Source: Bacteroidales bacterium
Lineage (GTDB): Bacteria > Bacteroidota > Bacteroidia > Bacteroidales > F082
Assembly (NCBI GenBank): GCA_030683155.1
Contig: JAUXMV010000105.1
Span: forward strand, 1-39,093
DNA length: 39,093 bases
Direction of reading: 5' to 3'
Shown here: positions 1-8,781 of the stretch, piece by piece
Layout of the letters: every line of letters starts with the position of its first letter
Numbering within the stretch: position 1 is the stretch's first letter
Notes under the pieces: model-generated
What the model was told of the DNA's origin: nothing
The model's input: only the letters and a program-made list of their open reading frames with translations
Database searches by the model: none
Translations under genes and position numbers: made by a program

Positions 1-240
1 CTGATAGGTAAAATTCAAATTTCTGACTTGTATCATCTTTTAATCCTTCTTGTGATGGCAATAACCTGACTGTTGTTATTTAATTGGTTAACAATAATTC
101 TATGCCCATCAAAGATAAAAGATTCATGAATTGGTTACAATGAAATGATGGTTTTTGAAAACATAAACGAAAAATTAAAGTTACACCCAATGATAACTGA
201 AAACCCATCTGTAGTTCAAATGAAGAATAATTTCAGAAAA

Positions 241-291
241 CCAAAAAAAAATATGCTTCATGGCATTTACTTTTGCCAAAGAAGCATATTT
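241..291 (-). terminator. Hairpin with T-tract, distal terminator
   Basis: An inverted repeat pairs ATATGCTTC (251-259) with GAAGCATAT (281-289), and an inner TGGC/GCCA pair adds stability. Read on the minus strand the stem is followed by a run of T residues (A-run 243-250). It lies about 80-120 bp downstream of the secreted-protein gene that ends at 371, so it may act as a second terminator behind the hairpin at 316-343. Nothing else was recognised in bases 1-240. Confidence 0.6.
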
Positions 292-315
292 ATTTACAGT
301 ACAATTGTTGGTTGA

Positions 316-343
316 TAAAAAAGACTGTCGATAAAGCAGTCTT
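316..343 (-). terminator. Intrinsic terminator of the secreted-protein gene
   Basis: AAGACTG (321-327) pairs with CAGTCTT (337-343). On the minus strand the stem is followed directly by a T-rich run (A-run 317-322). It begins 28 bp after the stop codon at 371, the normal place for a Rho-independent terminator. Confidence 0.7.
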
Positions 344-370
344 ATCTGATTGTAAAGTTCAATAAAAAAA

Positions 371-1369
371 CTAATCAATATTTTCCTTCAGACGATTCAG
401 ACTAATATCAAGGAATTCTTTCAGCATACGTGAAGTTTCATTTCTGAATAAATCAGGATTGCAAGTTAGATAATGCGATGCACTCATGTTATTATGGTTT
501 ACAAAAACAACAGTCGCGTAATTTGGTATTGGTTTACTTGCTGCCGCCGCACTCTCCCTGAATTTGGTGTCTTTATCAAAAACAGGCTCAGAACTCCAGA
601 CGCCCTTTTTCAGTGTGGTATTAATTGCTGCTTCGGTTGCTGTAAGGTTTTTTCCGAATGCATAATTAACACCCGATAAAACTTGATTATTAACATCGCC
701 AAGTAGTCGTGCAAAATGGAAATTCGGTTTTCCGCTAACCTGAGAATAGCCTAAAAACTCATTGCTGAAGGTTTTCATCTCCACAAAGTAGAAGGTCATG
801 TTCACATCTGCTATTACGGCATCATTCAAATCCTTTGACAGGACGCCCGTATTGGCAAAAATTCCCTTCTTTTCTTTACCCTTTTGTGTTTCTCTTTTAA
901 TGAAATAGGTATATCTCTCTGGTGTAACTTTAACGAAACCAACGGATTGAGCGCTGTTCAATTCGCCACCTTCTTTCTTCACCCAGCCATTGAATGCACT
1001 TGCTTTTTCGGCTTCATCGGCAGAAATTATTTCGTAACCCATGTTTTTTAATTTTTCAACATAGTCGTTGTAGGCATTTGTAGTGATTTCCAGAAAATCT
1101 TTACTGTCGACGCCATCGAGAAATACGCCCATTGCCACATTGGTATTTCCCCTGAGTGTGCCAAGCATTTCTCCCCCTGTGGTTGATGCCCGCGCACTTC
1201 CAAATACCTGGAAGTAAACATTAAAGCTGTTGATGAAAATGCGTTTGGGTGCATTCTTGAATTGCTTGGTTTTAAAAGATCCATGGCTGACCACATCTTT
1301 ATCAGTGATCTGAGCCTGCATTCCGGCCCAAAGTAAAACTGCTGAGCAAAGTAAAAGTATCTTTTTCAT
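371..1369 (-). CDS. Secreted protein of unknown function
   Basis: This 332-residue protein begins with a clear Sec signal peptide (MKKILLLCSAVLLWAGMQAQ, cleavage after AQA/Q). There is no lipobox cysteine, so the mature protein is probably periplasmic or surface-located. The rest is soluble, mixed alpha/beta in appearance, with no transmembrane segment and no T9SS sorting domain. No family was recognised. It is transcribed in the same direction as the response regulator and kinase genes upstream, with a 163 bp gap that carries a TAGATTTG -7-like element and an 18-bp palindrome. It therefore probably has its own promoter and could be a target of that two-component system; this is inferred from position only. 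Confidence 0.8.
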   Translation of the reverse strand: MKKILLLCSAVLLWAGMQAQITDKDVVSHGSFKTKQFKNAPKRIFINSFNVYFQVFGSARASTTGGEMLGTLRGNTNVAMGVFLDGVDSKDFLEITTNAYNDYVEKLKNMGYEIISADEAEKASAFNGWVKKEGGELNSAQSVGFVKVTPERYTYFIKRETQKGKEKKGIFANTGVLSKDLNDAVIADVNMTFYFVEMKTFSNEFLGYSQVSGKPNFHFARLLGDVNNQVLSGVNYAFGKNLTATEAAINTTLKKGVWSSEPVFDKDTKFRESAAAASKPIPNYATVVFVNHNNMSASHYLTCNPDLFRNETSRMLKEFLDISLNRLKENID

Positions 1370-1384
1370 GATTTAATTTTTTCG

Positions 1385-1392
1385 CAAATCTA
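1385..1392 (-). promoter_or_regulatory. Bacteroidota -7 element (TAGATTTG)
   Basis: The minus-strand octamer TAGATTTG fits the Bacteroidota -7 consensus TAnnTTTG and lies 16 bp upstream of the ATG at 1369. No good TTTG -33 element is seen at the expected spacing, so the promoter may depend on an activator. Confidence 0.4.
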
Positions 1393-1414
1393 AAGCGGCA
1401 GATAGGTTAAATCC

Positions 1415-1432
1415 ATACGCAGTTCTGCGTAT
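1415..1432. promoter_or_regulatory. 18-bp perfect palindrome, candidate operator
   Basis: ATACGCAG-TT-CTGCGTAT is a perfect inverted repeat with a 2-bp centre. It lies 22 bp upstream of the -7-like element at 1385-1392, where an activator of the secreted-protein gene would bind. The nearest regulator is the LuxR-type response regulator encoded immediately upstream. Confidence 0.4.
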
Positions 1433-1532
1433 TTTGATGGGTCTGCGAAAGTATTGGATTCATTTCAAACCGTATAAGGCTTGAAATCAGTTTTATTGCG
1501 ACTTCACTCTTAACGGTTTAGCTTTACCAACG

Positions 1533-2180
1533 TCAGGTAAGTCGATTGTCGGAGGCTTTGTTTATTGCTTCAACTTTGTTGTTTACCTGCAACTTGCGGT
1601 AGATGTTTTCGATGTGTTTGCGCACTGTATGGTAACTGATCTGCAGATTGGAAGCTATTTCATCGTAGGTAAGTCCGTTTTTGAGTTGCGTCAAAAGTTC
1701 TAATTCGCGGATTGTAAGTCCGAAATCACGCTTTTCCTGTTGGTCAGCAGCGAAAGGTTGCCGGATGAGTTTGAGTGTTTTCAAAGCAATTGTCGGACTC
1801 ATTGCCGCTCCGCCGGTAAGGGTATCCATGATGGCTTCATGAATTTGTGTGGAGTCATCCTCTTTTAGAATGTATCCTGAAGCGCCTGCCATGATTGCAT
1901 TGAACAAATTCTCTTCATCATCAAACATGGTAAGTATGAGCACTTTAATGTGTGGGTAGTTTTTCTTTATTTCCGCTGTTGCCGTCACTCCGTCCATTTC
2001 GGGCATCTGAAGATCCATTAGCACAAGGTCGATGTTGGATTTTGACTTTATCTTTTTCAACAACTCCCTGCCATTCTCAGCAGTATATTTAATGACTAAT
2101 TCAGGATATTTTGTCAACCTGTCTTTCAGCGCCTGAAGCGCAAAACTGTTATCTTCTGCTATGGCTATGTGTATTGGCAT
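1533..2180 (-). CDS. NarL/FixJ-family response regulator
   Basis: The protein has 215 residues from the ATG at 2180. An upstream in-frame ATG at 2207 would add nine residues, but the receiver domain fold begins right after MPIHIAIAEDN, so the shorter start is preferred. The N-terminal receiver domain shows the acidic pair E9/D10, the phospho-acceptor D56 (LMDLQMP) and the conserved lysine in LKED. The C-terminal third is a LuxR-type helix-turn-helix (LTIREL..., GLTYDEIA, then the recognition helix SYHTVRKHI). It should bind DNA as a dimer after phosphorylation. The gene lies 142 bp downstream of the TPR histidine kinase in the same direction, so that kinase is the obvious partner. Confidence 0.93.
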   Translation of the reverse strand: MPIHIAIAEDNSFALQALKDRLTKYPELVIKYTAENGRELLKKIKSKSNIDLVLMDLQMPEMDGVTATAEIKKNYPHIKVLILTMFDDEENLFNAIMAGASGYILKEDDSTQIHEAIMDTLTGGAAMSPTIALKTLKLIRQPFAADQQEKRDFGLTIRELELLTQLKNGLTYDEIASNLQISYHTVRKHIENIYRKLQVNNKVEAINKASDNRLT

Positions 2181-2322
2181 CGAAAATGTTTTTAGCAAAG
2201 TTCGCAAACTATTATGAATGTGATTGATAATTCAAAGACTTTCTGGCTTTTCTATTCTCAGTAACTTACAGCAGGTAAATTTCTATTCACTTGAAGGTGC
2301 TTCCTAAAAATCTGAGCCTTAT

Positions 2323-4314
2323 TTAAATATTAAAAACCCCAAGGATAACTGTTCCCGTTTCAGATGAAGAGGATATTTTCAGCTCCCCTTTCAGTTCATC
2401 CATACGTGATTTCAGATTGGTCAGCCCAAAGCCTTCCCCTACTGTTGATTCATCAAACCCTTTGCCATCATCGGAAATTGAAAAATGAAGCCTCTTATTT
2501 TCGTCAGCTTCAATCTTTACATTGATCTTGCTGCAAGCGGCATATTTGCAGGCATTATTAACGCTTTCCTGAATAATTCTGAACAGATGCGTGCTTTGAA
2601 TATCGCTTATGGTTTGGTCTGTATTTCCGGAGGTCTGCACCGAAATTTTTATACCGCTCTGATTCAATGGCTTAAAAAAATCTCTTAACTGAAGTGCCAG
2701 TTCATCTACCGAAACAGCTGATTTATTGAGCATCCAAACCGTTCGCCTTAACTCACGCATGCCGGTAGAAATGACATTGCGCAAGGAGGGAACTTTTTGC
2801 TGAAATGTATTTTGTTCTGTTTCCGACAGATGCTCGAGCGATGCACTGATGAGGGTAAGGTAGGAGCCGATATTATCATGCAGCTCTCTTGAAATGCGCA
2901 AACGTTCGTTTTGAAGTCGCGTTAATTCCTTTTGTTCGGCCAGTTTTAGCTCCAGATTTGCTTCCCTCACCAAGGCTTCCTTTCGCTTGAACAGAGAAAA
3001 CATCAAACCTGAAACAAGCAAAATGACGCCAATCGTTAGAATGAGCCAGTTGTTGCGCTTTTGTATGTCAAGCTGTTTTTGTTTGATGATTTGCTGCTGC
3101 TCTAAAATGGATTTGTCCTTTTCGACTGTCTCAAACTTAAGCATCAGGTCTGCCACCTGCTGTACTCGCTCACGTTTTTGAATACTGTCATTAATTGTTG
3201 TGTGCTGAACCTGAATTTGATATGCTTTGTCAAACTCTTTGAGGCCATTGTATGCAAAGGCTTTTTGGCTCAGCAGATCGGACAGGTCAATCAGATTGTT
3301 CGTTTCCTGCAAGAGGTTTTCTGCGATGAGTATCTGCTCGAGGGCCTTTTTGAAATCTTCCTTTTTGTTGTATAATATTCCCAGGCTCGTATGCAAAGTT
3401 ATTCGTTGTTGCACGCTCATAAAGTCTTTCAGCTCCGACACTTTATTATAGGTTTTGATGGCCTCAACAAAATTGTTTTGATTTTTGTACAGATTGGCAA
3501 TATTAATTAGTGGATTACAAGCCGCGGAAGGATCGTTGCTGATCTCGGCATGGTACAAAGCCTGATTATAGTAATACATGGCGCTGTCAGCGTTGCCAAG
3601 GTTTTTGTGAGAAATGCCAATATTGTTGTAGGCTGCAGTCAATGATTTCAGGCTGGCAGATTTCTGTTTCAGCTGTAGACTTATATGGTAATATTCAAGG
3701 GCTTTTTCCTCATTCTTCAGGTCGTCGGCCCAAATATTTCCCAATTGATTATACACAATGGCTTTCAGCGGGTCATCCTTGTCGCTGACTATCTCGATGG
3801 CTTTTGTGTAGATATCTATCGATTTTTGAATATCTCCCGCATGGTAATGATACAGCGCCAGATCATTCAGATTGCGCGCCATCAGGAGGCTGTCGTTCTG
3901 CGCCTCAAAATGGCTCACTGCCTTTTCGCTGATCGCAATGGCCTTTGAATAGTTACCTTTTTCGTCAGCGATATCGGCCAGTTTCGATTGGGCTACGAAA
4001 TGATTCTCCCATAACTCAAGTTCGCTGAAAATAGCTGCAGATTTCCCATAAAAAGATTCAGCTTCGTCCAGTCTGCCCGTGTATTCATAGCACCTGCCCA
4101 GCCTGAAAGCGATGATTCCGGTTTCGCGGGAATATTCTTTCTCCTTCTGGAAAATATCGTTGTAAACATTGGCAGCATCACTATACATTCCAAGCTGATA
4201 GAGAGAATCTGCCTTTTGCATCAATTGTGCATTGGGTTGCGCACGCAGAGATGCAAACAAAATTATTTGCCAAAAGACTGCTGCCGTGAGCACAAAAAGC
4301 GGATTTCGATGCAT
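2323..4314 (-). CDS. TPR-repeat sensor histidine kinase (HisKA_3 type)
   Basis: This 663-residue protein starts with a signal peptide (cleavage near SLRAQ). About 350 residues of tetratricopeptide repeats follow, for example the A-x-x-YYNQAL and A-x-x-YYHISL motifs. Then come a coiled coil and one transmembrane helix near residues 423-440 (NWLILTIGVILLVSGLMF). The cytoplasmic part has a HisKA_3 dimerisation domain with H479 in SRELHDNIG. A HATPase domain follows with the N box (IIQESVNNACKYA) and the G boxes (DDGKGFD, GFGLTNL). The layout means a periplasmic TPR sensor, with phosphate passed to a NarL-type regulator. The downstream response regulator is the likely partner. Bases 4,040-4,387, covering the start of the gene and its upstream region, recur as a decayed copy at 8,522-8,872. 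Confidence 0.93.
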   Translation of the reverse strand: MHRNPLFVLTAAVFWQIILFASLRAQPNAQLMQKADSLYQLGMYSDAANVYNDIFQKEKEYSRETGIIAFRLGRCYEYTGRLDEAESFYGKSAAIFSELELWENHFVAQSKLADIADEKGNYSKAIAISEKAVSHFEAQNDSLLMARNLNDLALYHYHAGDIQKSIDIYTKAIEIVSDKDDPLKAIVYNQLGNIWADDLKNEEKALEYYHISLQLKQKSASLKSLTAAYNNIGISHKNLGNADSAMYYYNQALYHAEISNDPSAACNPLINIANLYKNQNNFVEAIKTYNKVSELKDFMSVQQRITLHTSLGILYNKKEDFKKALEQILIAENLLQETNNLIDLSDLLSQKAFAYNGLKEFDKAYQIQVQHTTINDSIQKRERVQQVADLMLKFETVEKDKSILEQQQIIKQKQLDIQKRNNWLILTIGVILLVSGLMFSLFKRKEALVREANLELKLAEQKELTRLQNERLRISRELHDNIGSYLTLISASLEHLSETEQNTFQQKVPSLRNVISTGMRELRRTVWMLNKSAVSVDELALQLRDFFKPLNQSGIKISVQTSGNTDQTISDIQSTHLFRIIQESVNNACKYAACSKINVKIEADENKRLHFSISDDGKGFDESTVGEGFGLTNLKSRMDELKGELKISSSSETGTVILGVFNI

Positions 4315-4542
4315 ATGTATTGAATCTTAGCACACGAAAATAGTAATTACTGTGAAATATAGGTGGATTGTGTTTATTTGTCAGACTGTAAAACTACTTG
4401 TTTAACGGTTACATATATGAAATGTTGGGGATTGCAGGCTTCGTCCCTGTCTGCCGACACAAACGCCGATGCGGGGCAGAATGCTTGATTTAACCACTTA
4501 AACCCCAATGTTTTATACACGATTTTGGCTGCTGGCCTTTAT

Positions 4543-4872
4543 TTACCATTGTTTTTCAATTCTCTTTAATGTGTCATTTTCAAATATAAGAATCACTCTT
4601 TCTAATCCAATCGAATCTTTTGTGAAATCCATCATGTCATAGAATCTATGTGATTTCAAATTTTCTCTAATCGACTCTTTTTTAAAATCTTTTGCATTTG
4701 TGATTAAAATAAATGAATTCAAGTCATTTTCTGTGTTTTCATATCCATCTCTCATGTAGGTTATAGTAATACCTTGGTCAATAATACTATAAATGCTAAA
4801 TCCGCTTATCATAAGCAAGATAATTAAGCAAATCCAAAATGCCAATCTCCATTTATTTCTTATCATCTGCAA
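4543..4872 (-). CDS. Small single-pass membrane protein, unknown function
   Basis: A 109-residue protein with one N-terminal transmembrane helix (about residues 9-29, FWICLIILLMISGFSIYSI) and a short, charged soluble domain. No family was recognised. It overlaps the end of the upstream membrane-protein gene by 20 bp, so the two are probably co-translated and may act together. An alternative ATG two codons later would also work. The local sequence is markedly AT-rich compared with the flanking kinase and T9SS genes, which suggests acquired DNA. Confidence 0.65.
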   Translation of the reverse strand: MQMIRNKWRLAFWICLIILLMISGFSIYSIIDQGITITYMRDGYENTENDLNSFILITNAKDFKKESIRENLKSHRFYDMMDFTKDSIGLERVILIFENDTLKRIEKQW

Positions 4873-5398
4873 TAATTATATAATCAAATCCAATCAGACT
4901 GCGATAAAAACACAATTCGACTTCTTGTCCTATAGCTGTCTTATACCAAAAATTGCGACTACAAATCAATCTTTGTGATTTACCTTTTATTGTAAAAATC
5001 AAAGAATTTATTTCAGGACTTCGAGAACGATATTCCTTTCTGTATTTATCATTTAATTCAAAACTATCACATTTATCAAGCGTTGAAATACTTTGGTTAA
5101 TCAGTGAACCAATTACTATAGAAAACCCAATAAGTCCAATGGAAATAAACATTCTAGGAATCCAAAAACTTTTCTCAATCTCTCGGTTTACCGCAATAAC
5201 TTTCTTTAGTTTATTAGTAAGATAAATTCCTAAGAGAAGCCCAATTCCACCAAAAATAAATCCAAAAATATATGGATTATTATAGTTCTCAATACGATTT
5301 ATTCCAATCGCTCCTGTAATCAATCCTACAATTACAACTATTGTTAAAGCAAGTCCTATCAATACAGGCTTCTGATTATTATTTTTTATTTTTGTCAT
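4853..5398 (-). CDS. Multi-pass membrane protein, unknown function
   Basis: A 181-residue protein with three hydrophobic helices near residues 13-32, 43-63 and 86-106, followed by a soluble C-terminal domain of about 70 residues with several cysteines. No family was recognised. It overlaps the next gene by 20 bp in the same direction, so the pair forms a small operon in an AT-rich island. The repeat at 5,431-5,673 begins just upstream. Confidence 0.65.
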   Translation of the reverse strand: MTKIKNNNQKPVLIGLALTIVVIVGLITGAIGINRIENYNNPYIFGFIFGGIGLLLGIYLTNKLKKVIAVNREIEKSFWIPRMFISIGLIGFSIVIGSLINQSISTLDKCDSFELNDKYRKEYRSRSPEINSLIFTIKGKSQRLICSRNFWYKTAIGQEVELCFYRSLIGFDYIIIADDKK

Positions 5399-5430
5399 AT
5401 CATAATTTGGTGTCGTAGCGGTTTCTCAGG

Positions 5431-5673
5431 CTTGCAGCCAACGAGCAAATACCCGCACTACTGCATCCATTTTCACTTTGTGTTTACATCCCATTTTCAT
5501 GGAATTATTTTTCTTCAAGGCATAAAGATAACAAACATACCCATCAACCTTCCAGGCCTGCTTGATTTTTATGGCATTGAAATCGAAATCAAGGAAAGTC
5601 AGTTCAATTCTTTCTTAAAACCATCAGAAACCATAAAAAAGTACATAACGCCTCTCTGGACTCTGGTGGGGAT
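5431..5673. repeat. Diverged direct repeat, copy A
   Basis: This 243-bp block resembles 6,830-7,074 in the same orientation, with roughly four in five bases matching by eye, for example TTCAAGGCATAAAGATA and TCTGGTGGGGAT. A 36-codon stretch (5,516-5,623, plus strand) stays open and codon-aligned in both copies, which suggests remains of an old coding sequence. No transposase family was recognised. The two copies flank the DUF1016 nuclease gene. This is the content of the 372-bp gap between genes. Confidence 0.75.
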
Positions 5674-5770
5674 ATAGGTCAATCCAGAAAATTCGGGAAC
5701 TCATTGCTTGGTTTCAGGCTTGCCGGAACAGATCGCTCAGAGGTCTATTTGTTAGCAGTTTGTTGCTTTC

Positions 5771-6772
5771 TCATTCCTTATTCTCAATCAGTTCTTTCAA
5801 TTTTTCCTTACTTGGTAAGACTGTTTGATATTTACTTGCAAAAATCTGCTCATTATTCTCAGGAAGCGTATATTGTACAACTGATTCGCTTTTGTTCTGA
5901 CACAGTATTAGACCTATTGTTTTATTTTCGTCTTTTAGTCGAATTTCCCGGTCATAGTAATTCACATACATTTGCATTTGTCCTATGTCCTGATGTTTTA
6001 ATTCTCCAATTTTCAAGTCTATAAGAACAAATGACTTTAAAATCCTATTGTAGAAAACTAAGTCAATGCGGAAATGCTTGTCATCAAACGATATTCTTTT
6101 CTGTCTGGCAACAAAAGTAAAACCGGTTCCTAATTCCAATAAGAAATGTTCAAGTTTATCAATTAATTTTTGCTCTAAATCACTTTCAGAATAAACGGAT
6201 TTTTCAGGAAGTCCTAAAAATTCAAGTATAAAAGGGTCTTTAATTGCGTCTTTTGGTTTTTCAATAACAAGTCCCTTTGCAGATAATTCTAAAACTTCAC
6301 TTTTATTTCTGCTTAATGATAATCTTGTGTACAAGGCGCTATCGAGTTGTCTTTGCAACTCACTATTACTCCAATTGTTTTTAATTGACTCAATTTCATA
6401 GAATTTTCTCTCATTCTCATCATCTATACGCATGAGCTTTAAATAATGAGACCAGCTTAATCTGAATTCGTCAGACACTGTCTGACCTTTTGAGTAAGTC
6501 AGATAAAAACTTCTCATTTGTTTTAAGTTAGTTGCAGAAAATCCCTTTCCAAACTCATCAGATAGCCTTTTAGATAATGCATTAATCAGATTCTGACCAT
6601 ATTTTGCTTTTTCTTTACCTTGCTGTTCTTCATCCACGATTAATCTACCTATTTTATAATAAGTTTGAACCATAGTCGAATTAACTGATTGGTAAACTGT
6701 CTTATGGGCAGATTTTAATAAATCTAATATTTTCGAATAAAACGTATCTATCTGTCGATTTAAGTCATTCAT
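5771..6772 (-). CDS. YhcG/DUF1016-family PD-(D/E)XK nuclease
   Basis: This 333-residue protein matches the YhcG/DUF1016 family. It has an N-terminal helical DUF1016_N domain (residues 1-150, with YYKIGRLIV and the F-SxTNLKQMRxFY motif) and a C-terminal restriction-endonuclease-like domain. The nuclease core is visible as E200, D237 in FRIDLVFY, and D252-x-K254 in LIDLKIG, followed by GQMQMYVNYYD. All catalytic residues are present, so the enzyme is probably active. Family members are scattered, often near restriction-modification loci, and are thought to act on DNA; the role is not settled. The gene stands alone between two diverged 245-bp repeats in AT-rich sequence, as expected of a mobile accessory cassette. 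No methyltransferase is nearby. Confidence 0.9.
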   Translation of the reverse strand: MNDLNRQIDTFYSKILDLLKSAHKTVYQSVNSTMVQTYYKIGRLIVDEEQQGKEKAKYGQNLINALSKRLSDEFGKGFSATNLKQMRSFYLTYSKGQTVSDEFRLSWSHYLKLMRIDDENERKFYEIESIKNNWSNSELQRQLDSALYTRLSLSRNKSEVLELSAKGLVIEKPKDAIKDPFILEFLGLPEKSVYSESDLEQKLIDKLEHFLLELGTGFTFVARQKRISFDDKHFRIDLVFYNRILKSFVLIDLKIGELKHQDIGQMQMYVNYYDREIRLKDENKTIGLILCQNKSESVVQYTLPENNEQIFASKYQTVLPSKEKLKELIENKE

Positions 6773-6829
6773 AAAATCAGTTTTTATTTCAAAGATAAAT
6801 TTATATCTCGAATTGCCCTGAGTGGGGGT

Positions 6830-7074
6830 CTTGCAATAACCGCTAACGAATATATTCCTGCAATACTGCGTCTAATTCCACCTTGTGTTTAAGCCCCATT
6901 TCGAATTGTTTTTTTTCAAGGCATAAAGATAAAAAACATAACCATCAACCTTGCTTGCCTGCTGGATTTATATGGCAGTAAAATTGAAATCAAGGAATGT
7001 CAGTTCAACTTTTTTTTAAAACCAGCAAAAACCGGCTATATGTGCATAGCGCCTTTCTAATCTCTGGTGGGGAT
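6830..7074. repeat. Diverged direct repeat, copy B
   Basis: This is the second copy of the repeat at 5,431-5,673, in the same orientation, on the other side of the DUF1016 gene. It occupies about half of the 501-bp gap between genes. The remainder (6,773-6,829 and 7,075-7,273) shows nothing recognisable. Confidence 0.75.
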
Positions 7075-7273
7075 GCGCTGTATCAGGCTTGTTATGATGT
7101 AGTTGAAAGTGAAGTCATCACTGGGTTTTTAAAATCTGAGACAACCCGTGAACCTGAAATTTTTCTTGCTCAGATCCTTATGGATGGAAATATCTTCCTG
7201 CCAGTTTTTTGGAAACCACAATCAATTTGTTTGGACCAAAAATCAAACTGCTTTCATCATATCAAAGCGGTTT

Positions 7274-8461
7274 TCACTGCTTCACAAACTTTGCTGTCTT
7301 CACCCTTGTGTCATCCGTAATTTTTATGAAATAAATGCCTTTTGGAAAAGCACTGACATCAACAACTGCTGTTGGATCAGTTATTTGGCACTGAAATAGC
7401 TGCTGGCCATTAAGATTAATTATTGCAAGATTTATGCGCTTTCCATCTGCACATTTTGTTTCGATGGCAATAATGTCAGTTGTTGGATTGGGATAAAGAC
7501 TAAAAGAAGACTGGTCTGCTGTAATTTCGTTTGTATTAATTATAAGCTGATTTATTGGACGTCCCCAGATGCCACCATATCCTTTTACGGCAAAGAACAT
7601 CTCATTATTGAAAGCCAAGGCATATGTCCAGGAACCTAAACCTGTATGGTCCCAAAACCAGCTATTTTCAGATAATTTATAAACACCTGTTTCACCGCAA
7701 AGGAATAAATTATTTCCAATTCGAAGAAACATTTCAAATTCCCCAAAATAATCCCAACCATAAGGAGTCCATAACTCAATCAAGCCGGTACTTACATTGC
7801 TTATATTACCGTTGGAGATGCGCTTTCTGTAAACTCCACCCTTGGAAGCTGCAATAATTGTGTCTCCCTTTATGCTCACTGCATTCCATTCAAAAACATA
7901 TGCAGGAGGCCAAAGTGTCCAGCTTAAACCCATATCAACGCTTTCTGCAATCCCGTTTCCCGCCACAACGATCCGGTTACCGTCAAAGTCAAAATCATAT
8001 ATTCCACCTACGGGACTACTTTCACATAGTGTTGTCCATGTATTGTCGCCTGCAAGTCTTTTGTAAATACTGCTATTGCCGGCTGCCAGAATAACACTGT
8101 CTTTCAAACAGATTTTCCTGATTTGACCATTCGGTAAACCTTCGTTGTAGGCCGACCAGTTCAGATTGTCTTTTGCTGACCTGTAAACTCCATTTGGGGT
8201 GGAGGCATAAATCAGAGAATCTCCTGTGATTAAATGTACGATGCCATTAGATTGGAAAAGATTACTTCCGGCCCATGAAACCCCATTGTTATAAGAAACG
8301 GTCAGATCAAAAGGGCCAAAGGATGTAGCGCCTGAAATAACAGTAGAATCGAAGGCAGTAACTGAAATATTTGGCTTAAAATTGCCGCTCAGTAACGTCC
8401 ACTGAGGATATGCCTTCAAAACCGCTGCACAGATGAAAAAAAGTATAATTATCTTTCTCAT
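7274..8461 (-). CDS. T9SS type A-sorted secreted propeller-like protein
   Basis: The protein has 395 residues from the ATG at 8461. An upstream in-frame start at 8524 would put 21 polar residues before the signal peptide, and the promoter-like elements at 8482-8513 lie between the two starts, so the shorter start is chosen. A signal peptide (MRKIIILFFICAAVLKAYPQ) is followed by repeated strands of the type GVYRSA, SSIYKRL, GGVYRKR and TGVYKLSE. These resemble the blades of BNR/sortilin-like beta-propellers. The last 75 residues are a type A T9SS sorting domain (SLYPNPTTD..., INLNGQQL, FPKGIYFIKI, ending in KFVKQ). The protein should cross the outer membrane by the Por system and be attached to or released from the surface. 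Its ligand is unknown. Confidence 0.88.
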   Translation of the reverse strand: MRKIIILFFICAAVLKAYPQWTLLSGNFKPNISVTAFDSTVISGATSFGPFDLTVSYNNGVSWAGSNLFQSNGIVHLITGDSLIYASTPNGVYRSAKDNLNWSAYNEGLPNGQIRKICLKDSVILAAGNSSIYKRLAGDNTWTTLCESSPVGGIYDFDFDGNRIVVAGNGIAESVDMGLSWTLWPPAYVFEWNAVSIKGDTIIAASKGGVYRKRISNGNISNVSTGLIELWTPYGWDYFGEFEMFLRIGNNLFLCGETGVYKLSENSWFWDHTGLGSWTYALAFNNEMFFAVKGYGGIWGRPINQLIINTNEITADQSSFSLYPNPTTDIIAIETKCADGKRINLAIINLNGQQLFQCQITDPTAVVDVSAFPKGIYFIKITDDTRVKTAKFVKQ

Positions 8462-8481
8462 TGTCTGGAAGTTGATAGCAT

Positions 8482-8513
8482 CAAAAGTACAGTTTTTTGC
8501 GCCTGTAGTCAAG
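8482..8513 (-). promoter_or_regulatory. Promoter of the T9SS propeller gene
   Basis: On the minus strand CTTG (8510-8513) is followed after 20 bp by TACTTTTG (8482-8489), a good match to the Bacteroidota TTTG-N19/21-TAnnTTTG pattern. The -7 element lies 20 bp upstream of the ATG at 8461. Confidence 0.6.
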
Positions 8514-8521
8514 CCCTTAAG

Positions 8522-8781
8522 CAAAAATAAAAGACTCAGCTACAGTCTTAAAGCATCCGGATAATCCGAAAGCGACTATGCGTTTTTTTGCGGAATATTT
8601 CCATCTCCTGTTGGAAAATCTGGCAATAGGCAATGCCAGAATCACAAAAGAGACCAAGCTGAAAAAGAGATTCTGCCTTTTGCATCATCTGTGTCTTGAG
8701 CTGCAATGTCAGACGTGCATACAATATCATTTGCGATAACAATATTACAATGAGCACAAAAATGGTTTGGCTGTTTAGCAA
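8522..8781 (-). pseudogene. Frameshifted remnant of a TPR histidine kinase gene
   Basis: The 77 codons from 8781 align with the N-terminus of the kinase encoded at 2323-4314. For example, QMMQKAESLFQLGLF matches QLMQKADSLYQLGMY, and IFQQEMEIFRK matches IFQKEKEYSRE. The frame then breaks at a run of seven A residues (minus strand, near 8584-8590). In the next frame the match resumes as IVAFGLSGC against IIAFRLGRC, with an AESF motif near the end. Nothing of the TPR body, kinase or ATPase domains remains. The similarity also extends upstream of the start codon to 8872. This is a dead gene start left by duplication and deletion. Confidence 0.85.

Noticed and set aside
5516-5677. Open plus-strand frame in repeat copy A as a live gene
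   Set aside because: The frame has no convincing start or domain, and differences from copy B are not concentrated at third codon positions, so it looks decayed.
8524-8781. 77-codon open frame as a real small membrane protein
   Set aside because: It aligns with the start of the nearby TPR kinase and breaks at a homopolymer, so it is better explained as a pseudogene.
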